DNA of 64,000 bases from Eutrigla gurnardus (taxonomy: Eukaryota > Chordata > Actinopteri > Perciformes > Triglidae), in NCBI GenBank assembly GCA_963514095.1, contig OY741277.1:12767137-12831136 (forward strand), written 5' to 3'. Positions 27,442-43,700 of the stretch are shown here, one piece after another. Both the position numbers and the translations under genes were made by a program. The notes below the pieces were generated by a model that did not search any database, had not been told where the DNA came from, and worked only from the letters and a program-made list of their open reading frames with translations. Every line of letters starts with the position of its first letter. The stretch's first letter is position 1.

Positions 27442-27980
27442 TTAAAGATCCCATATTATACTGTTTTTCCAATCAATTAAATTTCAGGTCCAACAACACT
27501 GTTTTCGATATGCATTGCCCCAAACCCATCCGTGGTCCTGAATTTCAGCTGTCTAAAAGTTGCTCAAATGAGCTCTGCTGAGCTCTCCTGAGAACAGGCT
27601 GTTTCTGTGCCTGCACCTTTAAATGCTAATGAGCTCCGTCTGTCATCGCCTACTTGGAGAGAGACAGAGACAATGCCGCTTACGCTAGTGGTAGCATGCG
27701 CCAATGTTTACGTGGATGTATCGCTATGGCTCACCTATGTGGCTCAGGTGAAGTTGCTGGGTCCCGTTCGGCCTATGAAAATGACTCCTTTCATTACGTA
27801 ACAACAGGAGCTAAATCTGAACAGCCTGTAGGAGCGCCGTTGTACCAGTGGGTGGGCTGCAGAGACCATGCAGGAGTCGCTTGTTTTCCTCATCCTGGGA
27901 GTTGACAGGCTCAGGGAGGACCAGTTTATAGGTGTAGAGACCAGAGAAAACATGTTTTTTCAGAATATGGGACCTTGTAA
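27442..27980. mobile_element. TTAA-type MITE with AAGGTCCCATATT termini
   Basis: The left end TTAAAGatcccatattat and the right end 'gaatatgggaccttgtaa' are inverse copies with few mismatches. The left flank keeps TTAA and the right reads GTAA, consistent with a decayed TTAA target duplication. About 540 bp, no transposase. The terminus matches a family widespread in fish genomes. Confidence 0.7.
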
Positions 27981-28971
27981 AATCCGCTACCACAAGGAAA
28001 TGCCTTGCATTTAGAAAGACACACTCGGGGATATTCCTTCTCTTCTGACGGACAAGAAAGGCCTTTGTTATACCTAACTAAGAGTGGACAAATGTTACAT
28101 AATACGTTTTCTTTACTTTTATTTTTTTGGGGGGGAAAATCCCAGTCTATTTTTGTCTATCAACACTAGATGCACTGTTATCATTTCCAATGAGCGATAA
28201 AAGTCCTATGAGTCTGCTGCAAAATTTGGCGGAAAAACATCTTAAACTGTACAACTGAAAAATACTTTTTCCCACCACAAAAGGATTACATGAAGGAGAC
28301 ATGACTAGAAACGGGCAGTGGTTTGACATAGGAATAGCACAGTGGAAAGTAAGGCTGTTGTGGTTGGGGTGCTGGAGGGCTATGTACTTTTTGCCTTTAA
28401 CTGCAGTGACCCAAGTTCAATTCTCAACTTATATTAATAACAAGAGGGCTTCTACTGTAATTGTAATGAACTGTTTCTTTCATTCTTTAACTTTACAACC
28501 CTAACCAATTTGTAGCTGTAACCTCTACCAAATCATCCTTAATGTAATTTTTATTTGCTTTGATTTTGCTCAATATTTTCAAATTAACAATGAATCAAAT
28601 GACAGTATAATGTGAAAGGATTCTCTTGTAGTGACATACCCACAGAGAATAACCACTCTGCAGTTACCCTCAGCTGTACAGAGCTTTTTAATGTCTTTTA
28701 ATTTATTACTTTGGTTTTCCAGGCCACAACTTTTTTGGGTTCAGACTCATCACTCTTATCAGTATTGCTTCTCAACACGGTCACCTACAAAATTACATTC
28801 CCATACAATTAAACTGCACTCTCAATTTCATTTAGAGGGAAAACTTTTTTTTTATTTAAACAAAACAGAAACGCATCTACTTGGTTCGATTTAGGCAACA
28901 AAACTACTACTTGGTTAGGCCTATGTGTAGGCAAAAAAAGTACTTAGTTCACACGGGACACAAACTGTAGT

Positions 28972-28998
28972 GTCCTGGTTGAAACTTTCAACCAGGAC
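28972..28998. repeat. perfect 13-bp hairpin, 1-nt centre
   Basis: Arm gtcctggttgaaa (28972-28984), centre c, arm tttcaaccaggac (28986-28998). The arms are exact reverse complements. Confidence 0.95.
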
Positions 28999-29003
28999 TT
29001 TCA

Positions 29004-29030
29004 ACAGGGCTTTCAACTTGAAAGCCCTGT
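29004..29030. repeat. second perfect 13-bp hairpin, 1-nt centre
   Basis: Arm acagggctttcaa (29004-29016), centre c, arm ttgaaagccctgt (29018-29030). It lies five bases after the first hairpin. Confidence 0.95.
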
Positions 29031-29199
29031 GTTTTTGGACCCATCCACCAACTCATTTGTTATAGATCGAAAGCAAACATTGGCCACAATAAATATGCTT
29101 ACCTTACCTACAGTTTTGCTGTATGAGAACATTTTTCTTTCGGGAAACCATGCCATACTACCATCAGCCATTTTTAGGAGGGCCTAGGGCTAAACCTAA

Positions 29200-29243
29200 A
29201 TGATGGAACCTAGGGCTGTTCCCCCAGCCCTAGGTTCCACCAT
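29200..29243. repeat. 18-bp hairpin with 8-nt loop
   Basis: Left arm atgatggaacctagggct (29200-29217) and right arm agccctaggttccaccat (29226-29243) pair with one mismatch. It lies about 170 bp after the twin hairpins. Confidence 0.9.
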
Positions 29244-30044
29244 TTCTGTCCCACAGCCGCGTCATATTAGGGTTATGGGTACCGTTATTATTAATCTGAG
29301 GGAAAGTAAGGCAGAGGGAACATAGACTTGCTCCCTATGACACTACCTGCACAGCGCCTGAAGTAACTATCTGTTGAATATAGTGGAGTATTTAGCAGCT
29401 AAAGAGCAGCTATTTCCCCCAGGATTCGGTGGAGACCAAAAAAGAGGTAAAAGAGTGGGGTTTTTTTCAACCCTGGCATGGTTGATCTGTTTGTCTTTCA
29501 TTTGACCATGTGTGAATGCTGCTTGCTGAACCATCAGCTACTGTGAAGCAGCTGACTTCCATCAGATATGTGTGGTATCTTTCTAATGAGAATGGAGATC
29601 GTGCAACTTCAAACCCTTCTCTTAACGTGAGCTCATCCTTATTCTAGAATTTTGCAGCTTCGGCAGAAGCCCCCGGTGTCATATTTTGCCATACAGATGC
29701 ATAGCGGTGCCTTGTGAGTTGATATTAAGACGGTGTGGGCCACTGCCCGAGATGAGATGTGACTGCGTCTTTATTATCGTTATGACGGATGTGTCTCAAC
29801 TAATGCCCATAACTATTTCCATATTATCTGTCAGACTGCCAGTGAGGATAAATAAACCCTTCTAACACAGTTAAGTACAACATGATGTGCTGTGTGTTTT
29901 CTCTCATCAAACAAGATGACAACATGGTCAGTGAATGACCTGCCTATCAATCAATGTGTGGAACCCAGTTTGTTTACTGGTTGAACCAGAATCAGTCTTT
30001 GTAGAGCATCAGGACAGGATGATGATGACGACGATGACAATGAT

Positions 30045-30180
30045 GCTGATGAAGAAGTGTCCTTGGGCGAGACACTGAGCCCCAAATTGCTCCCCATGGC
30101 TGAATGAGAATGACAGGCAAATTGTAAAGTGCTTTGTCTTTGAAGGTAGAAAGGCACTATATAAATGCAGTCCATTTACT
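30045..30180 (+). repeat. common teleost repeat ('cttgggcgagacac...ctatataaatgcagtcc')
   Basis: The chain 'tccttgggcgagacactg', 'ccccaaattgctcccc', 'gtaaagtgctttg', 'aggtagaaaggcactata' and 'taaatgcagtccatttac' is typical of a high-copy fish repeat. Partial copy, class not assigned. Confidence 0.65.
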
Positions 30181-32739
30181 GCGCATTCGTCTTTTTGGCC
30201 TTTGCAAAAACTGGTGGAGGAGGAAAAGAACATTTAAGCTGTATCATTGTACCCATGGGCTTTTTCTATTAATAATGTTGGTTATTAAACAGAATAGCAT
30301 GGTGAAATGTGACAAATCATGATGAAAGACAAGTGGCAGGGTGCCTGGTCAGAACTGATCCTGCTGTAATTGGAAAGCTATGTGATTTATCACAGAGGTG
30401 TCCATATGTGACTATAAAGTGCCCAACAGCCATGTCTGCTATCAGAATGTCCCCCCGAGGTCACCTACTTGCTCAGTCCCTTGCATTGAAATAGGTTGCA
30501 TTTCATTCAAACCAAGTCATTGGAATCACAGCATATAGCGCAATATAAGAGTCACTGTATAACCTCTTGCCTCCCTATGTTAAGGCACATTTGGCACTGC
30601 AGTGAGATTAGTCCTTGGAAACTGTGCTGCCATGGTCACACACACTGTCACAAGTACATTTCCATGTGTTCTCTCCTCGAGGCAATGAATCAATCAAGCA
30701 TACATGCTATAAAAGCAAAAAAGGGGGTGTGATTATTATTGCACTAAATACTATGTTGTCAGAGTGCCATTTTTTTCTCTTCTGCTTCTTTTACTGCTGG
30801 TCACAGATGAGTGTTTTATGGCCCCACTGCCCCTAGCGCATGATCTTGATGCAGTAATGGGGCCCTGACATTCCCGTAAGACTGCTTTTTAAACAGACTG
30901 ACATTGTAATTATGCCTGGCAAAGGTCTATGACGCAGCTTAAAGCGATGCGGCTATCTTCGTGCAGCCAGTGTAAAAACTGCCGGAAGTCTGGGGCCACA
31001 TGACTGTTAGAAAGACCTCTGCACCGGAGCTCACATGACCCTCACTGACGGCTCGGCCAGTGAAAACTATCCTGCATGTATTTTTTTCCAAAATGTTAGG
31101 TTCTGAAATAACAACGAAGAACAATGGAGGCGCCGGGCCGCAACCCACGCTAATCCGGACACACCTCGTGTAGTGTTCGACTGACGCTCTGCACCGTGGT
31201 CCAACGTGCTGCAATCATATGCTATTAGTATTCTAAAAGAGCAAGGAGGACAAATGAAAAGAGTGTTGGCGGGTTATGGGGAGGCTTATTGGACCCTGGT
31301 TGGAGACCCTGGCCTGAGCAGAGGTCCGAGCTGTGAGGTCATCCAGACAGAGGGTAGGGTTTTACAGTGCTAGCGGTCGTCGCTCTCTGGGTGGTGCACA
31401 CGAGGGCGGGGGCCAACTTATTTGCTGTCGTACTTGTACCTACATATTGGATTTCCCTGAAATAATATTTGGGTTTCCCAGTGACTTCTCCCGCCCAGCG
31501 TTTGGTCGAGACTGGCTGGTTGGCCCCAGAATCCAGGAGAAGCATGTGAAAATATCAAAGATAGGGCCGCAAAACCAACGAGAATGTGTGTAACAATACC
31601 CAGAGGCCTCACTTTTGTTTCCCTCTATTTCATCCACCGACTTTCTCCGGCAGCCCGACAGAGTTTGAGTTATATGTAATTTATTCTGAAATGACATTCA
31701 GAAAATTATTTATTGTGGTTTTTAAGTGAAATAAACCATGTCAGGGTGATGTTAAAATTATAAATGACTTTAATAAGAACTTACTTGGGAATAATATTAG
31801 TCTGACTGCAGTGCTACCATTGTGTAAACTTCCTGCAAGGCTCTTGTCCTCCCTGCATTTAAGAATTGTTTATGAGGAGAATAAAGTGTAAGCAAGGCAC
31901 TAAAGGTGATCTATGAGGAGACTTCCTCTAAGGCAGAGGCAATAATGGAAGAGGTGCTCTACCATAAGTCTGTTACAGATGCAGCTTTGGGCATTCACAT
32001 CTCGTCTTACAGCTTCTTAACTAACTGAAGTGAGTGTTGCTTTTTACCGTTGTGACTCCTTAGAAACTACAGAGCACACCCCAGGGTCCCTCTTCAGTAA
32101 ATTATAGTCACTTCTGCTGAGAGAAATAGGATTGCCTCTAAAACGCGGATCATTTATCATTTCCAAAGCACAAATCTTCCCCAAGTAAATGTCAAGTGGT
32201 TGATGCTACCGCAATCAACAACTTGACTGCAATGCTGTTTTTAAAATTTGCACGAGCTAACTGTGCAAAGTGAGCAACACAGAAGGTTCTCAAACAAGAG
32301 GTTATTATTATTAGAATTTAGTTCTCTGTATTTTTGTATAGGTGAACATTTATTTAATAAGGAGGCCTCTCTGATTTCTCATTAGCTGGTATTGATAAAT
32401 TGCTGTTTGAATGCAAACTCAACAGTTCTGCTTTTTGTTTCAGCTTTCCAGTAGCTTTTTCCATTACCCGAAAAGTTTTTTTTAAATCTAGAAACCTCCG
32501 CAGGAAATGTTGAGAAGCTAACAAAGCATGGGGAATAAAGCTATGTTCACACTACAACCGGCGAAAGCAATGAGACGGCCAAACTTGGCCAACTACATAA
32601 TTGCAGAGTCGCTGTTGAAGTGTTGCTCAAGGATTCGTTGACGTAGTTATGTCATTAAACCACACTGGAAACTAATGGCATACACTAAAAAGTCAGCTCT
32701 GTATTATTATTATTTTTGGGTGGTTTATTTAGTCCTTAC

Positions 32740-32990
32740 ATCTGCTGTTTCGGTACCTGTCCTGGTGTGTTTCCCTGCTTCCTTAATTGTCCCTAACTGC
32801 TCCCAATCATTCACCTGCCTCATTCACCTGACACCCGTCCTTCTTTACACCCTTCCTCTGCTAAATTGTCTTTGGTCATCCCTCCCGCCGTTAGTTTTTT
32901 TTTTTTTTTTTTTTTTTGCTTCGTCTCCTGGTTTTTGGATCTTTGTCTTTGCCTTGCCTGGTATTGTTTGGACTGCAAACTGTGTATGAC
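32740..32990 (+). repeat. dispersed T-rich repeat, related to the 22-kb copy
   Basis: It shares 'ccctgcttccttaattgtcc', 'ttcacctgcctcattcacct' and the T-rich layout with the stretch at 22000-22575. It includes a long T run around 32896-32918. Confidence 0.35.
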
Positions 32991-34694
32991 CACCGGCTTC
33001 CAGTCTCTTTATTACCGGTATTATCAGCACAGATATGATTTGAGTGTGGCACACAGTTGTAGCTTCCAATTGAAAATGATCGTGACCTGTTGCAATGACA
33101 CTATTAGTGTGAACACGGCATTGGAATCACCTGGAAATAATCAATGTGTCCCTATTGACTAATTTTCAAGATCAGGATATTTGTTCAGGGGTCTTTGCTA
33201 ATCCATCTAAATAAGGTTACATTGAGGAGAGACATTGAAACACTCTAATCACATTTGAGTTCTGAAGGTGGTTTCTTACATAAAGTTAATGAAAAGTTGT
33301 TGGTGAAAATGGGTAGCAACGTTGAGTGGTATCCAACTGTCTTCATACATCCATGATGACACTATGCTTTTCCTGCAAGTCAACGTTCGGTGAAAAAGGC
33401 CTGTGATCCCAATTTGACACGAGTAGACTGTCAACAAGCTTGTCACGAAGTCTGCATCAGATGTCGACACTTATAATATCTTCCATTGTGTTTTCAGTTG
33501 TCAACGAGCAATTTTAAACTGTCAAGAAGATGATGCACCAACTCAGATCGTCTCATTTGTCAATCACTTTTATTTTTCGTATTGCAGGAAAAAATCTAAC
33601 TCCAGTTCTTGCAGAGCGGTGACATCCCTGCGCGAGCCAAAGGCAAGCTCCAGAATAATTTCTGTTAATGCTGACTAATTAGTGCCTGCTTATCCATCGC
33701 ACGAAGATTCCTGAAACATGGTCCTGATTTCACTCATTTAACAAAAAAGCACCACAACACAGTAGATGGACCTCACCCTCATCCAGTAATAGTATAATAA
33801 GAATTACCCCAGTTCTGGCTGTCTGACTGTGAAAAGAGTCATGGTTAGCAGTCATAACAGAACAATGGGAAGCTTCCACAGTCACAATTCTGCCACGAAG
33901 ATAAATAAAAATTGCAACACCGTCAAGGTCACGGTGCCACAATCCACACGAGCACATTGCTCTGGGAAGTGGGAGATGTTGAACCAGATGTTTTTCATAT
34001 TGGTTTTGTGGCGTGGAGTTGATGAGTGCTCTGTTACATTAGCGCGGCATGCTGTGCTGCTGTAGGAATTGCGTTCAATTTAACCTCTCCCTAATTACGA
34101 ACAATATGCTCTCACTCTCACGGCGCGGATTTACACGGATCCCTCGAGGGAGCCGCACCATCGTAAGAGTCGTCAGCCACCCCGCGGCACATTTTTCACA
34201 GCTTATATCGGTGTGTTTCAGTATCCTCTAAAGGTCTACTCAAAACTCAATAACATAATTGAGGCAATTTACATTTGAAGATGAACCAAAAAGCAGCATG
34301 TGTTTCATCTTTTGAAAGCAAGCCTTTCCCACGAGAACTTGAAATAGAATCCAAATACTGAAACCTCTAAAATACATAGCTTTTTCATGATTTAACTTTA
34401 TTGACCTGAACCGGAGGTGGGAATATTTAGGACTATTTTTTTGTCCTGGACATGGTCAAAATCCCTTGATTGCCAGGATCTTTAATATTTGTCCTGCTGT
34501 GACTGCGGAGCACCTGGCTATATAAACAAGAGGGGATTTGTGCTGGGTTTGTTAATGATGTTTGGAAGCATGCGATGGTCAAGAAAGTAATGCATAATGA
34601 GCAGATCCCATCCAAAGTATAAGCTCTGTCAGATACGTTTGTGTTTGCCCGTCTTTCTCCTTTCTCTACCTATTTTCTTTTACACATAGTACAT

Positions 34695-34695
<1 letters not shown>

Positions 34696-34789
<94 letters not shown>
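34696..34789 (+). repeat. (CA)47 microsatellite
   Basis: 94 bp of perfect CA. It produces histidine-threonine and cysteine-valine pseudo-frames. Confidence 0.98.
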
Positions 34790-34792
<3 letters not shown>

Positions 34793-35270
34793 TTTTTGCT
34801 GGAAACATAAAAATGGACATGCAGTTAAGGATATTAAAAGGAGTCCAACATTGGTTGTCTCCATTTCCCTATACCTCTGTCTCCATCCGTCCTTGTCCCT
34901 GAGTTTCAATAATTAAGTGGGTTCTTTCCCCATTAGACCATCGCTTTCACTGCTGGAAGGTCACAGAAGCGTCTCATCCATGTTCCATCATTTGTCTCAA
35001 TCAGTCTCGGCACATATGATACGCAACACTTTGGTTTAGGAAAATGAAAGAAGTGTTTCTGTTATACAACCTGTATTCAGATTGTTTTTTTTTTTTCTTC
35101 TTTTCTAAGACAAATCCTCGGCTGCACAGGGAGTGATGCATCTATGTACTTTGTTGAGTTGTGATAAACAGCAGATCAAAGAATTTTATTCATTCAAACA
35201 TGACTGAACCAGAACTCCAAACCAGAAAAAAAACACACATGCGGTTGTTTTTATGGTGTTTTGTGATTTA

Positions 35271-35410
35271 TTAAAGAAATAATTGAACCTTTTAGGGAAT
35301 GCACTTATTCACCTTTGTGAATTGGCAGCAGCTGGTTAGCTTAGCTGGGAACAGGGGAAAACAGCTAGCCATGGGGTTGTTTCAAGGGTCCTATGTTCCC
35401 CAGGTCTACA
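35271..35410 (+). mobile_element. TTAA-type 'gctagc' MITE fragment (left end)
   Basis: The start TTAAAGaaataattgaac is followed by 'gggaatgcacttattc', 'cagctggttagcttagc' and 'acaggggaaaacagctagcc'. This is the family also seen at 12385 and 49622. The right end is missing. Confidence 0.6.
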
Positions 35411-36547
35411 CTGTATAAAACCTTTGGGAAAGTTTACTTAACCCTCATATTGTGCTAGAAATGGGCACCTTACTTTTATATTTTTTTAAATGAATCACAA
35501 AAAAGTAAAAAAAACAACTCAATAGTGATTTACCTCATAGCCAACTTGTTATCCAATCATAACCACAAAATCTACATTTACTTTTTTGTGTGTCCCAAAG
35601 ACCACGTTTGCCTTGCTGTTGAAAATCATCATCATCAAATCATCAAAAAGATGTTAAAATCTGACCCGCAGAGAACATTGGTTCGTAACAGTATGGCATG
35701 AAGCAATAAAACATTTTGGGTAGTTTTGTGGATCCGACCCAATCAAAACAAGAGTTCCAGTCAAGTTTGAGTAAAGTTTTATCCACAAAACCATCCAGAC
35801 TCATTTATATTCTCTATTCTTTCTCAGATTTGAACTGGAACACCGCAGATGCAGATTTTTTTTGGAGACGTTCAAAATCAATAAAATGATAACCAGTTGT
35901 TTTTGTTGCGTTTTATACAGCTGTCTTGAAGCCTAGTTACAATAAAAAAATAGAAAAAAACCTGGATAATATTTATTTGATATTTTAACTTGAAACGGGT
36001 CAAATTTGACCCAAACATAATAGAGGTTGGGTGTTGACAGAATATTGAACTGGGGAACATAAGGCCTTGGACACATACGACCACATTAGACCTGGTATGG
36101 GACTCGAGAAAGTCACTGCACCCGATCATGAAACAGTCTGACGCATACCCCCCCTGCTGCTATAGCTTCACGTGTACTGTACAGGCAAAAATATCTGGAT
36201 CTTACATGTAACTACAGGCAAAAATGCAAATAAGCGTTTTTTCCCAAAAGACTGTTATTTTGAAGAATTTTTCTTTTAGCAAAGCAGTCTCTATTGAGTG
36301 ATACTCTATTGGGAGTATACAGTAGTATAGTCTTGTTTCAACATTCAATTGAGACTTGTGTGTTGGAAGAGAAGTTACTATGTCCAACCTTGCAAGATTG
36401 CCACCATGACTTTTATGTGATTTTCAGGAATAAGACCAATATATTGATTTGCCATCACATCTGAAAGGATCCACTGAGAGATTATCACTGGGAGGTGAAG
36501 TGAAGGACTGAAGTGAAATGAAGGAGCACAATTTTACTGACCACTTT

Positions 36548-40421
<3,874 letters not shown>

Positions 40422-40791
40422 TTAAAGGTTGAGTAGGTGATTCTATTCAGAAACACTTTCTGTTATATTACTTGAAATCCTCGATAGCAATGAAAAAAAT
40501 TAAACGCTCTAAAATAAAAATGTTTTTAAAAATGTCATCTGAGGCCGTGGCAGGACTGTAAAAACCCTGTCCAATCAAAAAAGAGGGCCAGAGAAAATAA
40601 GTGGATGGCCTGCCTCTCTGTCAATGCTTACTTCCTGATTGCACGCGTTGATCTCTAGCACTCTTTGAGGTGTTCTTGGAGAGCAGCTTTGAACAGAGGT
40701 CTGAACCAAGTGGGTGGGACTTTTCCGGTTTGGCGATGCGTTCAAAGTCAAATTCTCTGTGTTTTTTCCAAATGACCTACTCTGCCTTTAA
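40422..40791. mobile_element. TTAA-flanked MITE, ~370 bp
   Basis: Left terminus TTAAAGGttgagtaggtga and right terminus 'gacctactctgcctttaa' are inverse copies. Each ends in TTAA, as expected for a TTAA target-site duplication. The interior has no coding capacity. The family is common in fish. Confidence 0.75.
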
Positions 40792-43700
40792 TTCACCATT
40801 TTTTTATGCTCATCATTGATGAGAAGAATTCCATTCTGGCAGTCACTGTGTAGTTTGAACATTGGATATCTTGGCTAACCCCTCTGTCTAATAGGACACC
40901 ATAAATGACTCATGAATTGCTCAAACCGAAAATGCAGCCTGTATCCTAGGATATACACTGCACAGTAGATTGTAACTGTAACTGTCAAGCTTTGAGGATA
41001 AACCGCCGTAATATCACAGCCGGGGGCTGAGGCTTTTCTTCCAGTCAATCCACTCACAGTTTACCATTAGATGGATAGAGGGACTACAGTATGGTATTGT
41101 GTGTTCTGTGATTCATTTTTAGCCCACGCGAGGACTGTGGTCTAATTGTGTCCGGGAAACCTTTCCCGCGTGTAAACGCTCGGCCACTCTGACTGATCAT
41201 TATGTTAAATGTCAGCTGGCTTTAAAGTTGTGCCCCCCACCCCCCTCCCACCTCCTTCTTCAGTGGATTACTGCTCTCTGTGAAGTTTCATCTGTCCACG
41301 GATGAACGGCCGACAGCGGTAGCAGGCTGTAATCCTTCAGGCCACAACAGCTCCTCCTGATTCAAGGTGGAATGAAACATCCAACTGTAAAACCCCAATC
41401 AGAATGAAAATCCCAGTAACTCTAGTGGACTGGGGCGGCGAGCGGATCTGGCGGCTGGCAATTGCTGGAGTACTGGACACAACATACTATGTCCCTCCGT
41501 CCGGTTGGGTGCTGTGTTCTTCCCTCCAGCTTTTGGAGAAGGAAACGGGGGGTTTTGATGAGGAACTGTTTAGGAGAGCCTTCCCGATGTACCTTCGCTA
41601 AAGGGTGAGTCATATCGAGTGGGGTGGGGTGGGGGGGAGTGAGGTCAGTGAGGGTGAGGAGGAGAGAATGATGAGGAGGAAGTTGCTGGAGGAAGAGGAG
41701 GAGGGGAGGAAGGCACCGGTGAGGGCATTGCTCATGATAAGAGACACCACCGTCCAGGAGGGAGAGTGCTCTGCCTTTTAAAGTGGCCGATGCTCTAAAA
41801 GTTGAGCTGGCATTCATTACCAGAATGACGTAGTCTGTCTGTACACCTTGTCCGTCCCCGGTCTGACCCTGAATTCACACTGTCCCCTGCTTCCTCGCAT
41901 TGAAGGGGAACCAGAGGAGGAGGAATTCAGAACGGGGCCCGTACAGCAGAAATCGTTCAACATACATGCGACATAAGGTTCTTTCCAAAAAATCCCTCCA
42001 AATATTGGGAATGCCCCCCTCGGTACTTCAAGCTCCCCCCCAAGCCAACAGCTCCGACTCCCCTGTCCCCCCCTTCCTCTTCGCCATGGAGCCTCGTGGA
42101 GGAGTCAGTGTGTAATGCAATTTGGTTGATTAAAAGAAAACATTAAAGCACTACCTTATTGAATTTGACGGCACGTACGGATCCGGATCTCACCGGCCAC
42201 TCTGTTTTATTGGCCGGGATAAAGGGGATCACGTCATTCCCCATCATCCCCCACCTCCACGCCACCCTCCCCGCCCTGCGGCCCCGCCTTTCTTCATCCC
42301 TTCCAGCCCTAGACAAACCTTGGCAGGAGGACGTCCTGGCAGGACAGAGATTTGTTTAGACCCCCCCCCCCCCCCTTCCCCCTCCCTTTTCCGACTCCCC
42401 GCCCTTTTTCATTGCGCCTCTCTAACCTTGGCCACCACAACAGAGAGAGAGGGGGACAGAGTGACAGAGCGAGAGACATTACGCAGGGACGAAAAGAGGA
42501 AGAGAGGGAGAGAGACCCCTGTCATAAGTAAAGAGGAGTCATTTTGTTTGTGTCAATAAACAGACTGATAGGTCATTAATCTGCTGAGCGGATGGGTTAG
42601 AGGTAGTAACCTCCGTCACTGTCTGTCCAAGATGACTCATCCGTTGTTCCAAACGGGTTCCAAGTCTCGTAGTCTATAATTTAGACTCAGACGTGCCTTT
42701 TTTTGGGGGGGGGGTGTAGCATCTTGTTGAATATCAAGCACCTGCCAATTTCCTCAGGAAAGGCCAAGTGTGCTTTCAGCTCGCCATACCCGGTCCATTT
42801 ATTAGAGTTATGGTCGATGGTGACGGTCCGCCCGGTCGCGTACAGGAGCAGCAAAACAACTTCTGAATGGAAGTCCTGTGTTTAGATGACATCATCTGTG
42901 ACTGTTTAAATTACACTGCAAGAAATGAATAACAGCACACAAGGGGTGACGCAATGTGTCGGCACTGCGTTGAATCACTGAATTTAGACTATATTGGCCT
43001 CAAGGCATTGTTGACTTGGACGACTTCATTACATCATCTAGAATCAGCTTCTAGCAGCACGGTGATAAAAAGAAACTTTTTTTCTTTTTTTTTTTTGTCC
43101 GCAGAAGGAGTGACAGCAGACTTACTGTGCAGAAAGTTCACATAGAATGGAGGCGATCGATATGTCGCTGAGGAAGGGCATCCCTGTTTGAACCAGCGCT
43201 TGTCAAACAGCATCTGTCTGCCTGGTACACTCGGTGACTTTGCCAGCTCGTTTGCTGTTTTACCAGAAGTTGGATGGGAGGGTTGGTATTAATTGCGTCT
43301 GTCTGCTCCGTGACCGGTCCTGGACGAGCTAAAGCATCAGCGTGTTTGACAATTCTCGTTAACTTTCCCAAACCCACAATCCAACGAGCAAGACGACGTC
43401 ATGCAGTGATTGGTCAGATGTGCGGGGGCGAGAAAGAAAGGCTGGATTTTTACTTCTCTCTCAAGTGGTCTTTTTTTCCCTACGACTAACCCATCTCTAT
43501 TTTTGTGTACAAACGGGTGCAACACCATGACTGCCTTTTAAGGAGAAATTGTCCAAAAGGGTGCACGACGTTTGTAGGATTCATTGGGTTTTGCCACTTT
43601 TCTGTGACGACACTGTTGGTCCCGCCTTTGATGGTGGCCATTTGGAGCAGATACACTGTTTTTCCTTCAGATGTGGTTGGATGATCCATGTCACATGACG

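Larger units (their letters stand above)
28865..29070 (+). repeat. teleost interspersed repeat disrupted by two inverted duplications
   Basis: Motifs 'gatttaggcaacaaaac', 'acttggttaggcctatg', 'acacgggacacaaac' and 'tttttggacccatccacc' follow the order of a common fish repeat. The normal 'tcctggttgaaagccctg' core is here expanded into two perfect hairpins (28972-29030). Confidence 0.6.
27981..34695. other. intergenic DNA rich in old repeats, no gene seen
   Basis: It contains the repeat at about 28865-29070 with twin hairpins, a hairpin at 29200-29243, a 'ctatataaatgcagtcc' repeat at about 30045-30180, and a T-rich repeat at about 32740-32990 with a 23-T run near 32896. No exon recognised. Confidence 0.45.

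Noticed and set aside
34641..34916. Histidine-threonine repeat proteins
   Set aside because: Translation of a CA microsatellite; the same artefact occurs at 36518-36715, 53012-53292 and 53931-54182.
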